In this document: positions 15,348-24,522 of the stretch, piece by piece | Layout: every line of letters starts with the position of its first letter | Numbering within the stretch: position 1 is the first letter of the stretch | DNA from: Romboutsia timonensis | GTDB taxonomy: Bacteria; Bacillota; Clostridia; Peptostreptococcales; Peptostreptococcaceae | Direction: 5' to 3' | Assembly: GCF_900106845.1 (NCBI RefSeq) | Contig: NZ_LT629850.1 | Coordinates: forward strand, 982,146 to 1,022,571 | Length of the DNA stretch: 40,426 nt | The notes under the pieces: model-generated | Database searches by the model: none | What the model was told of the DNA's origin: nothing | Seen by the model: the letters and a program-made list of their open reading frames with translations, nothing else | Program-made: the position numbers and the translations under genes

Positions 15348-16013
15348 TTGACAAAAAAATACAAAACAGCATATAAGGTAATAATATCTATAGCTATATT
15401 GATGCTTATATCAATTGTTGTATATAAGGTTTATAAAATGAATTTAGGAGTAGACGATATAAAAAATTATGTTGAGTCTTTTGGAAAGTTGGGACCAATA
15501 ATATATATAATAATGTTCTCTCTAGTTCCCCTTACGCTTTTTCCAGATTCAATACTTGCAATATCAAGTGGTCTGATATTTGGATTAGTAAATGGATATA
15601 TTTATACTGCAATTGGAGCTTTAATAGGAGGAACAATATCATTTTATATATCTAGAAAGCTAGGAAGAAATGTAGTAAAAAAACTTACCAAAGAAAAACT
15701 AGATAAGGTAGAAAATATGATAAATGAAAGAGGATTCTTTATAGTACTTATGCTAAGGCTGATTCCTTTATTTCCATTTGATGTAATTAGCTATGGTTCG
15801 GGCTTAACAAGTATAAGATATAAAGATTTCTTACTTGCAACTTTCTTTGGAACAATACCGGGAATATTTGTATTTGTAAATATTGGAGCACAATCGGTTA
15901 ATATAGGAAGCAAAAGTTTTTATCTATCAATAGCAGCTTTAATATTACTTTTAGTAGTATCCATAATATTAAAAAATAGATTTATTAGCAAAAACTTAGA
16001 GAATAATAAATAA
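15348..16013 (+). CDS. TVP38/TMEM64 (DedA-like) membrane protein, YdjZ type
   Basis: A second VTT-domain membrane protein, 221 residues, paralogous to the one at 12240. Shared landmarks are the first helix after a basic N-terminus, PDSILAISSGLIFGLVNGY, FYISRKLGRNVV, and RLIPLFPFDVISYGSGLTS, then GTIPGIFVFVNIG. The start is TTG 15348, with GAAGAGGTG ending about 6 bases upstream. Two such paralogues in one operon is also the E. coli arrangement (ydjX, ydjZ). They may act as a pair in membrane lipid or solute movement; this is inference. Confidence 0.87.
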   Translation: MTKKYKTAYKVIISIAILMLISIVVYKVYKMNLGVDDIKNYVESFGKLGPIIYIIMFSLVPLTLFPDSILAISSGLIFGLVNGYIYTAIGALIGGTISFYISRKLGRNVVKKLTKEKLDKVENMINERGFFIVLMLRLIPLFPFDVISYGSGLTSIRYKDFLLATFFGTIPGIFVFVNIGAQSVNIGSKSFYLSIAALILLLVVSIILKNRFISKNLENNK

Positions 16014-16027
16014 AATTAGGAGGTAAA

Positions 16028-16612
16028 ATGTTAGATACACATGCAAGAAAATATGTAAATCCAATAATTGAATTAGGAGCTGAGTTTCTTTTAAAATTAA
16101 AATTAACTCCTAATAATGTAACCATATTAGCTTTATTACTAGGGGTATCAACTTCTATATTTTTATATTTTGATATGCAGATAATTGCAGTTACTCTACT
16201 TTGGGTATCAGGATACTTAGATGCAGTAGATGGAGCTATGGCAAGAAGAAGTAATAGTTCATCATCCTTTGGAACACTTCTAGATATTGTTTCAGATAGA
16301 ATTGTAGAAGTAAGCATAGTGTTAGTACTAGGGCTTAAATTTGTAGATGTAAGATATAATCTTATAGTATTAACTGTATGTATACTTATGTCTATGACTA
16401 TATTTTTAACAGTTGGAGCACTAAGTGAAAAAAAAGGAGTTAAATCATTTTATTATCAAGCAGGAGTGGCAGAAAGAAGTGAAGGATTTATATTTTTTTC
16501 ACTTATGATTTTAATTCCAAGCTATTTAGGAATAATAACTAATATATTTTCAATACTAATAATAATAACTGCAATTCAAAGATTTTTGGAGGCAAAAAGA
16601 TTACTGGATTAA
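16028..16612 (+). CDS. CDP-alcohol phosphatidyltransferase family protein, YnjF type
   Basis: The complete family motif is present: Asp65-x2-Asp68-Gly69-x2-Ala72-Arg73-x8-Gly82-x3-Asp86-x3-Asp90. This binds two metal ions and the CDP-linked substrate, transferring a phosphatidyl or related group to an alcohol. The protein has 194 residues with about six helices, so it is an integral membrane enzyme. TTAGGAGGTAAA gives the start, 14 bases after the preceding stop. The alcohol acceptor cannot be read from sequence. In E. coli the equivalent gene is ynjF, in the same cluster. Confidence 0.87.
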   Translation: MLDTHARKYVNPIIELGAEFLLKLKLTPNNVTILALLLGVSTSIFLYFDMQIIAVTLLWVSGYLDAVDGAMARRSNSSSSFGTLLDIVSDRIVEVSIVLVLGLKFVDVRYNLIVLTVCILMSMTIFLTVGALSEKKGVKSFYYQAGVAERSEGFIFFSLMILIPSYLGIITNIFSILIIITAIQRFLEAKRLLD

Positions 16613-16634
16613 TAAATAATAAGGAGATATAAGT

Positions 16635-17858
16635 ATGAAGAAAAAAATTTACATAGTACTATTATGTATGATGATGATTTTATCTTTAGTGGGATGTTCA
16701 AAATCTCAAAAATCAAATGATGCAAATAGTAATACAAATATACTAGATACTAGTTATGATGAAATTTTAAAAAGTGCAAAAGGAACTACAGTAAATTTTT
16801 ATGGATATGGTGGTAATGAAGTTATGAATAAGTGGTTTGACACTTACGTAATACCACAAATGAAAGAAAAATATGATATAAAAGTAAAAAGAGTAGGAAT
16901 GAATATTGATGATATAATGAATAAATTATTATCAGAAAAGCAAGCTAAAAGTAAAGATGGAGTAATGGACGTAGTTTGGATAAATGGTGAAAATTTTAAA
17001 ACTGCAAAAGAGAATAATCTATTACTTGGATCATTCACAGAAAAACTTCCTAACTTTAATGATTGCATAGACAAAAATTCAGAAACTATAAACACTGATT
17101 TTGGAACTCCTGTAGATGGGTTAGAAGCACCATGGGGTAAGGCAGAGTTTGTAGTAATTAAAGATACTGGTAAAGTACCTCAAAATATAGAAGATACTGA
17201 AACATTAAAAGAAGCAATAATTAAAAATCCAGGTAAATTTACATATCCTGCTTTACCTGATTTTGAAGGAAGTGCATTTGTAAGAAATGTAATATACGAC
17301 ATAGTAGGATATGAAAACTTAATTAACTTACCTGAAAATGAAGATGAAGTTAGAAAAGTTATACAACCAGCTATGGATTATTTAAATGAAATTAAACCAT
17401 ATTTATGGAATAAGGGAGAAACATATCCTGCTACCATAGCACAATTAGATAATATGTATTCAGATGGTGAGGTTTACTTTACCATGACTTATTCACCAAA
17501 TACTGTTAAAGGAAAAATTGATAGCAATGAATATAGTAAGGATACAGAAATAATAGCATTTGATAAAGGAAATATAAGTAATACTCACTTTTTAACAATA
17601 CCTGAAAATGCACCTAACAAAGAAGGAGCTATGGTACTTATAAACTTTTTAATGAGTATAGATGCTCAGGCTTCAAAAACTGATACTGCTAATTGGGGCG
17701 ATATGACTGTACTAGATATGGATAAGGTTCCTAACGAAGAAAAGTCTAAATTTAGCGAAACTGCAGAATTTGGAAAGACATTACCAGAGTTAAATGCTGG
17801 ATTAGTACCTATAATAGAGAAGATATGGACTGAAGAGGTTTTACAAAATGGAAAGTAA
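16635..17858 (+). CDS. ABC transporter substrate-binding lipoprotein, YnjB type
   Basis: The 407-residue protein has a lipoprotein signal with lipobox SLVGC (Cys21). The mature part is an extracellular solute-binding protein of the family 1/iron-polyamine type: VNFYGYGGNEVMNKWFDTYV near residue 56, then DGVMDVVWINGENF, LEAPWGKAEFV and a C-terminal INFLMSIDAQASKTDTANWG. The gene overlaps the next permease by 11 bases, so the two are translationally coupled. In E. coli YnjB is the homologous solute-binding protein. The ligand is unknown; thiamine- and polyamine-type guesses exist for this group but nothing here decides. Confidence 0.87.
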   Translation: MKKKIYIVLLCMMMILSLVGCSKSQKSNDANSNTNILDTSYDEILKSAKGTTVNFYGYGGNEVMNKWFDTYVIPQMKEKYDIKVKRVGMNIDDIMNKLLSEKQAKSKDGVMDVVWINGENFKTAKENNLLLGSFTEKLPNFNDCIDKNSETINTDFGTPVDGLEAPWGKAEFVVIKDTGKVPQNIEDTETLKEAIIKNPGKFTYPALPDFEGSAFVRNVIYDIVGYENLINLPENEDEVRKVIQPAMDYLNEIKPYLWNKGETYPATIAQLDNMYSDGEVYFTMTYSPNTVKGKIDSNEYSKDTEIIAFDKGNISNTHFLTIPENAPNKEGAMVLINFLMSIDAQASKTDTANWGDMTVLDMDKVPNEEKSKFSETAEFGKTLPELNAGLVPIIEKIWTEEVLQNGK

Positions 17859-18708
17859 ACTAAAACCATATATATTACTAGCACCTGTCGCTATTATATT
17901 AATAAGTATAATGGGATTTGGAATAGCTAACTGTGTAATGCAAAGTTTAGAATATATGCCATATATAGGTGCAGAAAATATTAGTTTTAGATTTTATAAA
18001 GAAGTTATAAGAGATTCTGTATTTTTAGAATCTCTTATATTTAGTTTAAAAACGTCATTTATATCATCTACAGTAGCAGTTTTTATAGGAGTGATATTAG
18101 CATATTTTTTATCACAAGAGAAATTATCTAAAATAAAAGAATCACTATTAAACTTACCTGTTATAATTCCACATATAGTTGTAGTAATGTTGATGATAAC
18201 TATATTTTCTCAATCAGGAATAATTTCAAGAATATTATATTTATTAAATATTATAAGTGATTCATCTCAATTCATGTCTTTAGTTTCTGATAAAAATGGA
18301 GTAGGAGTAATATTGGTATATTTATGGAAAGGAATCCCATTCACTATTATAACAGCTTATAATATTTTGAAAAATATAAGTAATAATTTAGAAAAAGTAG
18401 CGATAAATTTAGGAGCTAGTAAGTTACAATGCTTTAGATATATAATATTGCCATTAGCTTCACCAACAATAATATCTTCATTTATAATTTTATTTGCTTT
18501 TTCTTTTGGTTCATTTGAAGTCCCATTTTTGATAGGGCCAACAACACCTAAAGTACTTTCTGTTAGTGCATATACAAGTTATATAAGCTCTGACTTATCT
18601 CAAAGGTCATATGCTATGGTTATAAATGTTATATTATCTAGTTTAAGTTTTATACTTCTTATTGTGTATAATAAAATTCTAGAAAAGATAAATAAATATA
18701 AAATTTAG
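17848..18708 (+). CDS. ABC transporter permease, first YnjC-like half
   Basis: A 286-residue inner-membrane protein with about six helices. The binding-protein-dependent permease (EAA) loop is seen as KVAINLGASKLQCFRYIILP, which docks on the ATPase. It starts inside the end of the lipoprotein gene (ATG 17848, 11-base overlap, GAAGAGG upstream). E. coli YnjC is one 511-residue protein with two such halves; here they are two genes. Confidence 0.9.
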   Translation: MESKLKPYILLAPVAIILISIMGFGIANCVMQSLEYMPYIGAENISFRFYKEVIRDSVFLESLIFSLKTSFISSTVAVFIGVILAYFLSQEKLSKIKESLLNLPVIIPHIVVVMLMITIFSQSGIISRILYLLNIISDSSQFMSLVSDKNGVGVILVYLWKGIPFTIITAYNILKNISNNLEKVAINLGASKLQCFRYIILPLASPTIISSFIILFAFSFGSFEVPFLIGPTTPKVLSVSAYTSYISSDLSQRSYAMVINVILSSLSFILLIVYNKILEKINKYKI

Positions 18709-18722
18709 GAGGAGATATTAAA

Positions 18723-19514
18723 GTGAATTTAAAGAAAATAATAATAGAATTGGCTATTATAGCTTTTATATTTCCTCTAATAATATTGGGGATTTGGAGT
18801 CTAACAGGTTCTTGGATATATCCAAGTCTTTTACCTCAAAGATATTCATTAAGAGGATTTCAGTATATATTAAGTTTAGATAATATAGCTATATTAATAA
18901 ATAGCATAATACTATCAATTTTAGTTGTATTTATTACAATAGTGATTAGTATTCCAGCAGCTAAGGCACTATCTTTATATAATTTTAAAGGAAAGAAATT
19001 CTTTGAATTATTAGTATTATCTCCAGTAATAATACCTACAATATCAATAGCAATGGGAGTACATATTTTTTTTATAAAGCTAAAATTAGCAAATACATAC
19101 CTAGGTGTAGTAATTATAAATATATTACCTTGTATACCTTATGCCGTAAGAATTATAGGTGATGTGTATAAATTAGTTGGAGATAAGTTAGAAATACAAG
19201 CAAAAATGCTTGGGGCAAGTAAGATAAATGTATTTAGATATGTTACACTACCTTTATTACTACCAGGCATACTAGGAGCATCAAGCATGTGCTTTATAAT
19301 AGTATTTAGTCAATATTTCTTAACTATGCTTATTGGAGGAGGAACTGTAATTACTTATCCTATGATTATGTTTCCATATATACAAAGTGGAGATAGAGTA
19401 ATAGGCTCTATGTATAGTATAGTATTCTTAGTTGCAAGTATAATAGTTTTAATATTAATAGAGAAAAGGATAAAAATATATTACAAAAATAGTAGCAGTT
19501 TTTTTGAAATATAA
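18723..19514 (+). CDS. ABC transporter permease, second YnjC-like half
   Basis: A 263-residue permease with about six helices and the EAA loop IQAKMLGASKINVFRYVTLP. It starts at GTG 18723 after AGGAGGAGA. It pairs with the preceding permease and the ATPase that follows to form the transporter core. Conserved short spacing (14 and 20 bases) supports one transcript. Confidence 0.9.
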   Translation: MNLKKIIIELAIIAFIFPLIILGIWSLTGSWIYPSLLPQRYSLRGFQYILSLDNIAILINSIILSILVVFITIVISIPAAKALSLYNFKGKKFFELLVLSPVIIPTISIAMGVHIFFIKLKLANTYLGVVIINILPCIPYAVRIIGDVYKLVGDKLEIQAKMLGASKINVFRYVTLPLLLPGILGASSMCFIIVFSQYFLTMLIGGGTVITYPMIMFPYIQSGDRVIGSMYSIVFLVASIIVLILIEKRIKIYYKNSSSFFEI

Positions 19515-19534
19515 GAAATTAAGGAGAAATAGAT

Positions 19535-20560
19535 ATGTCATCAGTTAAACTTGTTAATATAACTAAAAGTTTTGATGAAAAGATAGTATTACAAGATATA
19601 AATATAGATATAAAAGATGGAGAACTAGTATCATTATTAGGAGTATCTGGATGTGGTAAAAGTACAACACTACAATTAATAGCAGGACTTATTAATCCAG
19701 ATAGTGGAGATATAATTTTTAATGATAAATCAGTACTAAATACACCAACAGGAAAAAGAGATGCAGTAATAGTATTTCAAGACTACTTATTATTTCCACA
19801 TATGAGTGTATATGAAAATATTGAATTTGGATTAAAAATGAAAAATATAAATAAGAAAATTAGAAAAGATAAAGTTAATGAGTTAATAAAACTTGTAAAA
19901 TTAAATGGGTATGAAAATAAATATCCATCTGAATTATCTGGAGGACAAAAACAAAGGGTTGCTATAGCTAGAACACTAGCAATAAATCCAAAGGTATTAT
20001 TATTAGATGAGCCTTTTTCAAATTTAGATATAAACTTAAGAAATGAAATGAGAGATTTTGTCTTAAATTTACAGAAGAAATTAAATATAACTACTATACT
20101 TGTTACTCATGATAAAGAAGAAGCACTTATAATGAGTGATAAAATAGCTGTTATGGTAAATGGTAAAATAGAGCAGTTTGATAAGCCTGAAATATTATAT
20201 CAAAAGCCTAGAACTAAATCAGTTGCCAATATATTTGGTGAAAGAAACTATATAAAAGGAAAAATAGAAAATGAAGTATTTAAAAGCAATATATTATATA
20301 TAGATGCAAAGGGATATAATAATTTAGATATTGTTGAAGCTATGATTCCTAAAGAGTGCATAAAACTATATAGTTCAAATTATAATGATGGAATAAATGG
20401 ATATATACAAAGAAAGCAGTATGTAGGAGATAAAACTTTTTATGATATTAACATAAATGGAGAAGTATTAAAATGTACATCGATATCTAATGAATATAAT
20501 CAAGGAGATTGTGTAAAAATATGTGTTGATAGAGATAATATAGTATTTTTTCCACTATAA
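19535..20560 (+). CDS. ABC transporter ATP-binding protein, YnjD type
   Basis: All nucleotide-binding motifs are present: Walker A GVSGCGKST (residues 36-44), Q-loop VFQDYLLFPHMS, signature LSGGQKQR (about 133-140), Walker B VLLLDEPFSNLD and switch His in VTHDKEEA. Beyond residue 235 there is an extra C-terminal region of about 100 residues resembling the TOBE-type domain of spermidine/iron-type importers. At 341 residues it is longer than E. coli YnjD. It would energise the import complex of the two permeases and the lipoprotein. Confidence 0.92.
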   Translation: MSSVKLVNITKSFDEKIVLQDINIDIKDGELVSLLGVSGCGKSTTLQLIAGLINPDSGDIIFNDKSVLNTPTGKRDAVIVFQDYLLFPHMSVYENIEFGLKMKNINKKIRKDKVNELIKLVKLNGYENKYPSELSGGQKQRVAIARTLAINPKVLLLDEPFSNLDINLRNEMRDFVLNLQKKLNITTILVTHDKEEALIMSDKIAVMVNGKIEQFDKPEILYQKPRTKSVANIFGERNYIKGKIENEVFKSNILYIDAKGYNNLDIVEAMIPKECIKLYSSNYNDGINGYIQRKQYVGDKTFYDININGEVLKCTSISNEYNQGDCVKICVDRDNIVFFPL

Positions 20561-20608
20561 AAATAGAATGTATATAATAAACATATTTATTGCAAAAGGA
20601 GAATAGTT

Positions 20609-21367
20609 ATGAAAGTAATTAATAACTTTAAGGTACTGGGAATAGTTAGCATATTAATTTTAAGTTTAGGCTTTATAGCTGGATGTAGCTCTAAAAATAA
20701 AGTAAGTAACACAATACAACAGTCAGAAGAGACTAAAGGATATGAAAATATAGATGGGAAACAAACTGAAAAATTATTAAATTCAGATAAAGATGTATTA
20801 ATTATAGATGTAAGATCAGAATATGAATATGAAAAAGGTCATTTATTAAATGCAATAAATTTACCATATGATGATGATTTTAAGTCAGAGTTAAATGAAA
20901 TAATAGATTATAAAGATAAAACTGTATTGGTATACTGCAGAAGTGGAAATAGAAGCGAAAAAGCTGCAGTAAAGTTAGTTGATAATGGTTTTAAAAATGT
21001 AAAAAATGTAACAGACGGTGTAGATGAATATGATTATAAGCTTGTTAAAGTAGATAATATAACTGGAAGAGAAGCAGAAAAAATGATAAATGATGATAAA
21101 CATGATAAAGATTTAACAATATTAGATGTTAGAGAACCAAAAGATTTTAACAATGGACATCTTCTAAATGCCATAAATATACCTATTGAAGATATAGATA
21201 AAAGAATGGATGAATTGAGAAATTATAAAAGTAAAGATATAATTGTATATTGCAATACAGGAAGAAAAAGTGCAGAGGTTGCAGAAAAACTAGTAGAACA
21301 TGGATTTACAGATGTTACAAATATCGTAGATGGTGTATCAGAATATGATTTTAAACTAGTTAAATAG
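20609..21367 (+). CDS. Lipoprotein with two rhodanese (sulfurtransferase) domains, YnjE-like
   Basis: Residues 1-26 are a lipoprotein signal with lipobox FIAGC (Cys26), so the protein is anchored outside the membrane. Two tandem rhodanese domains follow, each with a DVR strand (IIDVRSEYEYEKGHLLNAIN and ILDVREPKDFNNGHLLNAIN) and an intact active-site loop: Cys110 in CRSGNRS and Cys215 in CNTGRKS. Rhodaneses move a sulfane sulfur via a Cys persulfide. E. coli YnjE, also exported and multi-domain, sits in the corresponding cluster. Both domains are catalytically plausible here. AAAGGAGAA supports the start. Last gene of the operon; no strong terminator is visible after it. Confidence 0.9.
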   Translation: MKVINNFKVLGIVSILILSLGFIAGCSSKNKVSNTIQQSEETKGYENIDGKQTEKLLNSDKDVLIIDVRSEYEYEKGHLLNAINLPYDDDFKSELNEIIDYKDKTVLVYCRSGNRSEKAAVKLVDNGFKNVKNVTDGVDEYDYKLVKVDNITGREAEKMINDDKHDKDLTILDVREPKDFNNGHLLNAINIPIEDIDKRMDELRNYKSKDIIVYCNTGRKSAEVAEKLVEHGFTDVTNIVDGVSEYDFKLVK

Positions 21368-22013
21368 TATAAAAAGTGAACATATACTAGAAATAAAAGG
21401 TGTATAGATTTCTATCAAATAACAAAATATATTTCTAAATTGCATAATAAGTATATATACTACATAACTTGCGTTATTTGATTTAAAATATTATCATTTA
21501 AAGGGCTTTAGTAATATAACTATTATAATTCAAGGTAGAGCAACTAACATAATAGCTAAAAAACTATGTATATTAGAAGTAATAGATAAAATAGTATAAA
21601 AGTAAGATAATGTATAAAACATACTCTATAATATAGAATATAAAAAAGTTTATAATATAGGGTATTTTTCTATATTATAAAAAACTATTACATAAAAATT
21701 CAATAATATACTATAAATTTCCATTTTAAATATAATATATATAAAATATGAAATTTATGGTATTATTATTAAATAAAGTTCTAATCTATAGGGTGTAAAG
21801 ATAAAAAATTGTATTAAAGTATAATTAAGTAGAAAAAGCAAATATATATAAGTTAATAAATAGATATTACTTGAAATATTCTATTTAAAAATACTTTGGA
21901 AATAGAGTGTATTTAAATTAAGGTTAGGAGAAATATATATATTAACTAAGTGAATTTTATATATTTTTTTGGATAACTTAAAACTATATAACTAAATATG
22001 TGGAGGACGTAAT
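21368..22013. other. 646-base AT-rich intergenic region
   Basis: No open frame with a ribosome site, no RNA gene and no GC-rich structured leader that would suggest a common riboswitch. The only clear structure is the hairpin at 21649-21681. It separates the ydj/ynj-like operon from the YfcC-type gene and must hold that gene's promoter. A degraded gene cannot be excluded. Confidence 0.5.
21649..21681. other. 12-bp hairpin in the intergenic region
   Basis: TTTATAATATAG (21649-21660) pairs perfectly with 21670-21681 around a 9-base loop containing TTTTT. It has no T-run after it on the plus strand. It might be a weak terminator or an operator. Confidence 0.35.
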
Positions 22014-23408
22014 ATGAAGAAAAAAGGTTTTAAGTTACCGACAGCATATAGCATATTATTAATTATAACTGTTGTAATAGCTATAATAACTCAATTTATA
22101 CCTGGTGTAAAACCTGCAAGGCTTTCTGATGTTATAATGGCACCTATAAATGGATTAAAAGATGCTATAGATATATCTTTATATGTACTTTTAATGGGTG
22201 GATTCTTAGGTGTTGTAACAAAAACTGGGGCACTTGATGCAGGTATAGGAGCAGTTGTTAAAAAACTAAATGGTAAAGAATTATTACTTATACCTATACT
22301 TATGTTTATATTTTCCCTAGGTGGTACTAGTTATGGTATGTCAGAGGAGACACTAGCATTTTATGCATTAGTTACAGCAACAATGATGGCTGCAGGATTT
22401 GATTCATTAACAGCAGTAGCAACAATAGCTTTGGGAGCTGGTAGTGGAGTTTTAGGTTCTACAGTAAATCCTTTTTTAGTATCTACGAGTATAGACTCTT
22501 TAAAAGGAGTTGGAATAGCAACTAATCAAGCTGTAGTTATAGGAATTGGTGTAGCATTATGGCTATCATCTTTACTTATATCTATATTTTTTGTAATGAA
22601 TTATGCTAAAAAAGTTAAAAATGACAAAGAAGCTTCAATTTTATCTCAAAGAGAATATGATAATGCAAAAGAAGCATTTATGGATAATAATGAAGTAACA
22701 ATAGAGTTTACTACTAAAAGGAAAGTGGTAGTATGGCTATTTGCTATATCTTTTATAGTTATGATACTAGGAGTAATACCTTGGGAGAGATTTGGTATAA
22801 CTATATTTAAAGAAACTGCATTTTTAACAGGCGAACCTCTTGGTAATTGGTGGTTCTCAGAACTTGCTGTTTGGTTTACATTAATGGCAATTATAATAGG
22901 TATAGTTTATGGATTTAATGAAAAGGAAATAGTATCAGCTATAATAGATGGTGCAGCTGAAATGGTTGGTGTAGCACTTATAATAGGTATATCAAGAGGT
23001 GTATCATTTATTATGTCAGCAACTAATCTAGATGTATATGTATTAAATAGAGCATCTACAGCACTTACTGGAATGTCGCCTATACTATTTACTAATATGG
23101 CATTTTTAATATATATAGCCTTAGCATTTTTAATTCCATCAACTTCAGGACTTGCAAGCTTATCAGTACCAATATTTGGGCCTCTTGCTCAAACATTAGG
23201 ATTTGCACCTGAAATAGTTATATCTATATTAAGTGCAGGTAGTGGTCTTGTAAACTTAATAACGCCAACATCTGGGGTTATTATGGGTGGACTAGCTATT
23301 TCAAAGGTTGAATATACTACATGGGTAAAATTTGTAACTAAAATAGTCATATGTATATATATATCTTCAGCTATTATACTATCAATTGGTATGATGCTTA
23401 TAAAATAG
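22014..23408 (+). CDS. YfcC family membrane carrier (C4-dicarboxylate/basic amino acid antiporter superfamily)
   Basis: A 464-residue polytopic protein with about 12 helices. The YfcC signature features are seen: FKLPTAYSILLIITVVIAII at the N-terminus, GGFLGVVTKTGALDAGI, the GGTSYGMSEETLAFY motif, LGAGSGVLGSTVNPF, and PSTSGLASLSVPIFGPL with INLITPTSG-like LVNLITPTSGVIMGGL. Related proteins have been linked to acetate, dicarboxylate or arginine/ornithine exchange; the substrate is not determined here. Start supported by TGGAGGACGTAAT. Monocistronic with its own terminator. Confidence 0.85.
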   Translation: MKKKGFKLPTAYSILLIITVVIAIITQFIPGVKPARLSDVIMAPINGLKDAIDISLYVLLMGGFLGVVTKTGALDAGIGAVVKKLNGKELLLIPILMFIFSLGGTSYGMSEETLAFYALVTATMMAAGFDSLTAVATIALGAGSGVLGSTVNPFLVSTSIDSLKGVGIATNQAVVIGIGVALWLSSLLISIFFVMNYAKKVKNDKEASILSQREYDNAKEAFMDNNEVTIEFTTKRKVVVWLFAISFIVMILGVIPWERFGITIFKETAFLTGEPLGNWWFSELAVWFTLMAIIIGIVYGFNEKEIVSAIIDGAAEMVGVALIIGISRGVSFIMSATNLDVYVLNRASTALTGMSPILFTNMAFLIYIALAFLIPSTSGLASLSVPIFGPLAQTLGFAPEIVISILSAGSGLVNLITPTSGVIMGGLAISKVEYTTWVKFVTKIVICIYISSAIILSIGMMLIK

Positions 23409-23433
23409 GTTATACGTATTTTATTATTTATAT

Positions 23434-23468
23434 AAAAAAGAGCCTTTTTAATAAAGAGGCTCTTTTTA
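23434..23468. terminator. Terminator after the YfcC-type gene
   Basis: AAAAAGAGCC (23435-23444) pairs with 23458-23467, with T-rich and A-rich flanks. It can serve both the YfcC-type gene and the converging small gene. Confidence 0.88.
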
Positions 23469-23477
23469 TATGCAGTT

Positions 23478-23660
23478 TTATTTATTTTTAGGAATATTTC
23501 TTTGAGGATATGCATTTTTACTATTTATAACTCTAAAATTTAATATATCTGTGGTTTCGCTATCAGTACTTTCATTAACTTCTATATTATCTAATATTTC
23601 ATGATATTGATCATCATGATTATTTAAAAACATTAAGTCATCATTAGTTTTCTTTTTCAT
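23478..23660 (-). CDS. Small charged protein of unknown function
   Basis: A 60-residue protein, rich in Asp, Asn, Glu and Lys, without signal or membrane segment. I do not recognise it. It is taken as real because AAGGAGA lies 8 bases before the ATG on the minus strand and because a shared terminator follows its stop. It is separated by about 95 bases from the next minus-strand gene upstream. Confidence 0.55.
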   Translation of the reverse strand: MKKKTNDDLMFLNNHDDQYHEILDNIEVNESTDSETTDILNFRVINSKNAYPQRNIPKNK

Positions 23661-23755
23661 AATAAATCTCCTTTATAATGTTTTATATAAGTTAGTATCT
23701 GTGAAAACTAATTTTATATGTATATCAAGTATAAAATGAAATTGTTATATTTTAT

Positions 23756-24100
23756 TTATTTAGATTTATATTTTAAAGTATAACCATTGGTAGTTTTTAT
23801 AATAGTACCATTATTTAATAGATTACCTATGATTATCTTAGCTAAATGAGAAGGATTTTTAATAACTAATTTATGTTTACTATAAAATAGAGAAGATTTA
23901 ACATTAGTAAGTTCATTTTCTATATCTTTTCTGGATAAAGTATTATTTTGTTTAAAAGACTTTATAACAATTTTTTCACTTTTTTTATAAAGATTATCTA
24001 ACAGTTCCTTTTCCTTACTTTGTTCCTTTTTCATACCCCATATGTATATTATTACAGTAGCAATAGCAAATAAAAGTATATAAAATAGATTGATTAACAT
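23756..24100 (-). CDS. Small membrane-anchored protein of unknown function
   Basis: 114 residues. One N-terminal hydrophobic helix (about residues 2-22) is followed by a charged, probably helical stalk (KKEQSKEKELLDNLYKKSE) and a compact basic domain ending NNGTIIKTTNGYTLKYKSK, which looks like the wing of a winged-helix fold. It would face the cytoplasm or cell surface on a single anchor. AAGGAGGCAAG gives the start. The stop of the PqqD-like gene is 1 base from this start, so the two are coupled. Confidence 0.65.
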   Translation of the reverse strand: MLINLFYILLFAIATVIIYIWGMKKEQSKEKELLDNLYKKSEKIVIKSFKQNNTLSRKDIENELTNVKSSLFYSKHKLVIKNPSHLAKIIIGNLLNNGTIIKTTNGYTLKYKSK

Positions 24101-24101
24101 T

Positions 24102-24452
24102 TTACTTGCCTCCTTTTTTAAACTTTACAAATTTATTACTTTCAAGTATTGTGATAAACTCAACTAATCTTTCAATTAAAGGTTCAGCATCATTCCCAAA
24201 ATGTCCTTTAACATCTTTAGATAGCTCGTAAATTGATTTATTATCGTCTATACACTTCCATACAAAGCTGCCATGTTTATCAAGCTTTATATAGCTTTTA
24301 GGAGGAACTTTAAAAGTTTTTTGAGCTATTTTATCAAATAAACCATTTCGAGTGATTTCTAAAGTAATAATACCAAAACTATCTTCAAGCCACTTTATAT
24401 TTTTATTTTTTATAGGAACAAAATCTAAATAATTTTTAACTTTCTTACTCAT
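24102..24452 (-). CDS. PqqD-like peptide-chaperone family protein (orphan)
   Basis: 116 residues when started at ATG 24452, which follows the ribosome site GGAGGG that overlaps an earlier in-frame ATG at 24464. The PqqD fold is suggested by IKLDKHGSFVWKCIDDNKS (about residues 55-73), YELSKDVKGHFG and LVEFITILESNKFVKF. PqqD proteins and domains bind ribosomal peptide precursors for radical-SAM enzymes. No radical-SAM enzyme or precursor gene is recognisable next to it, so its partner is unknown. It precedes the membrane-anchored small gene by 1 base. Confidence 0.75.
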   Translation of the reverse strand: MSKKVKNYLDFVPIKNKNIKWLEDSFGIITLEITRNGLFDKIAQKTFKVPPKSYIKLDKHGSFVWKCIDDNKSIYELSKDVKGHFGNDAEPLIERLVEFITILESNKFVKFKKGGK

Positions 24453-24465
24453 AAAACCCTCCAAT

Positions 24466-24508
24466 ATATAAAATTAAGGGAGTGCATTTTAAGACAACTC
24501 CCTTAATT
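24466..24508 (-). terminator. Terminator after the OPT transporter
   Basis: AATTAAGGGAGT (24472-24483) pairs perfectly with 24497-24508; on the minus strand a TTTTAT run follows. It sits between the OPT stop and the PqqD-like start. Confidence 0.8.
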
Positions 24509-24522
24509 AACTATATTATTTA

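Noticed and set aside
21368-22013. Possible riboswitch leader before the YfcC-type gene
   Set aside because: No GC-rich conserved elements or terminator/antiterminator pair are visible; the region is almost pure A/T.
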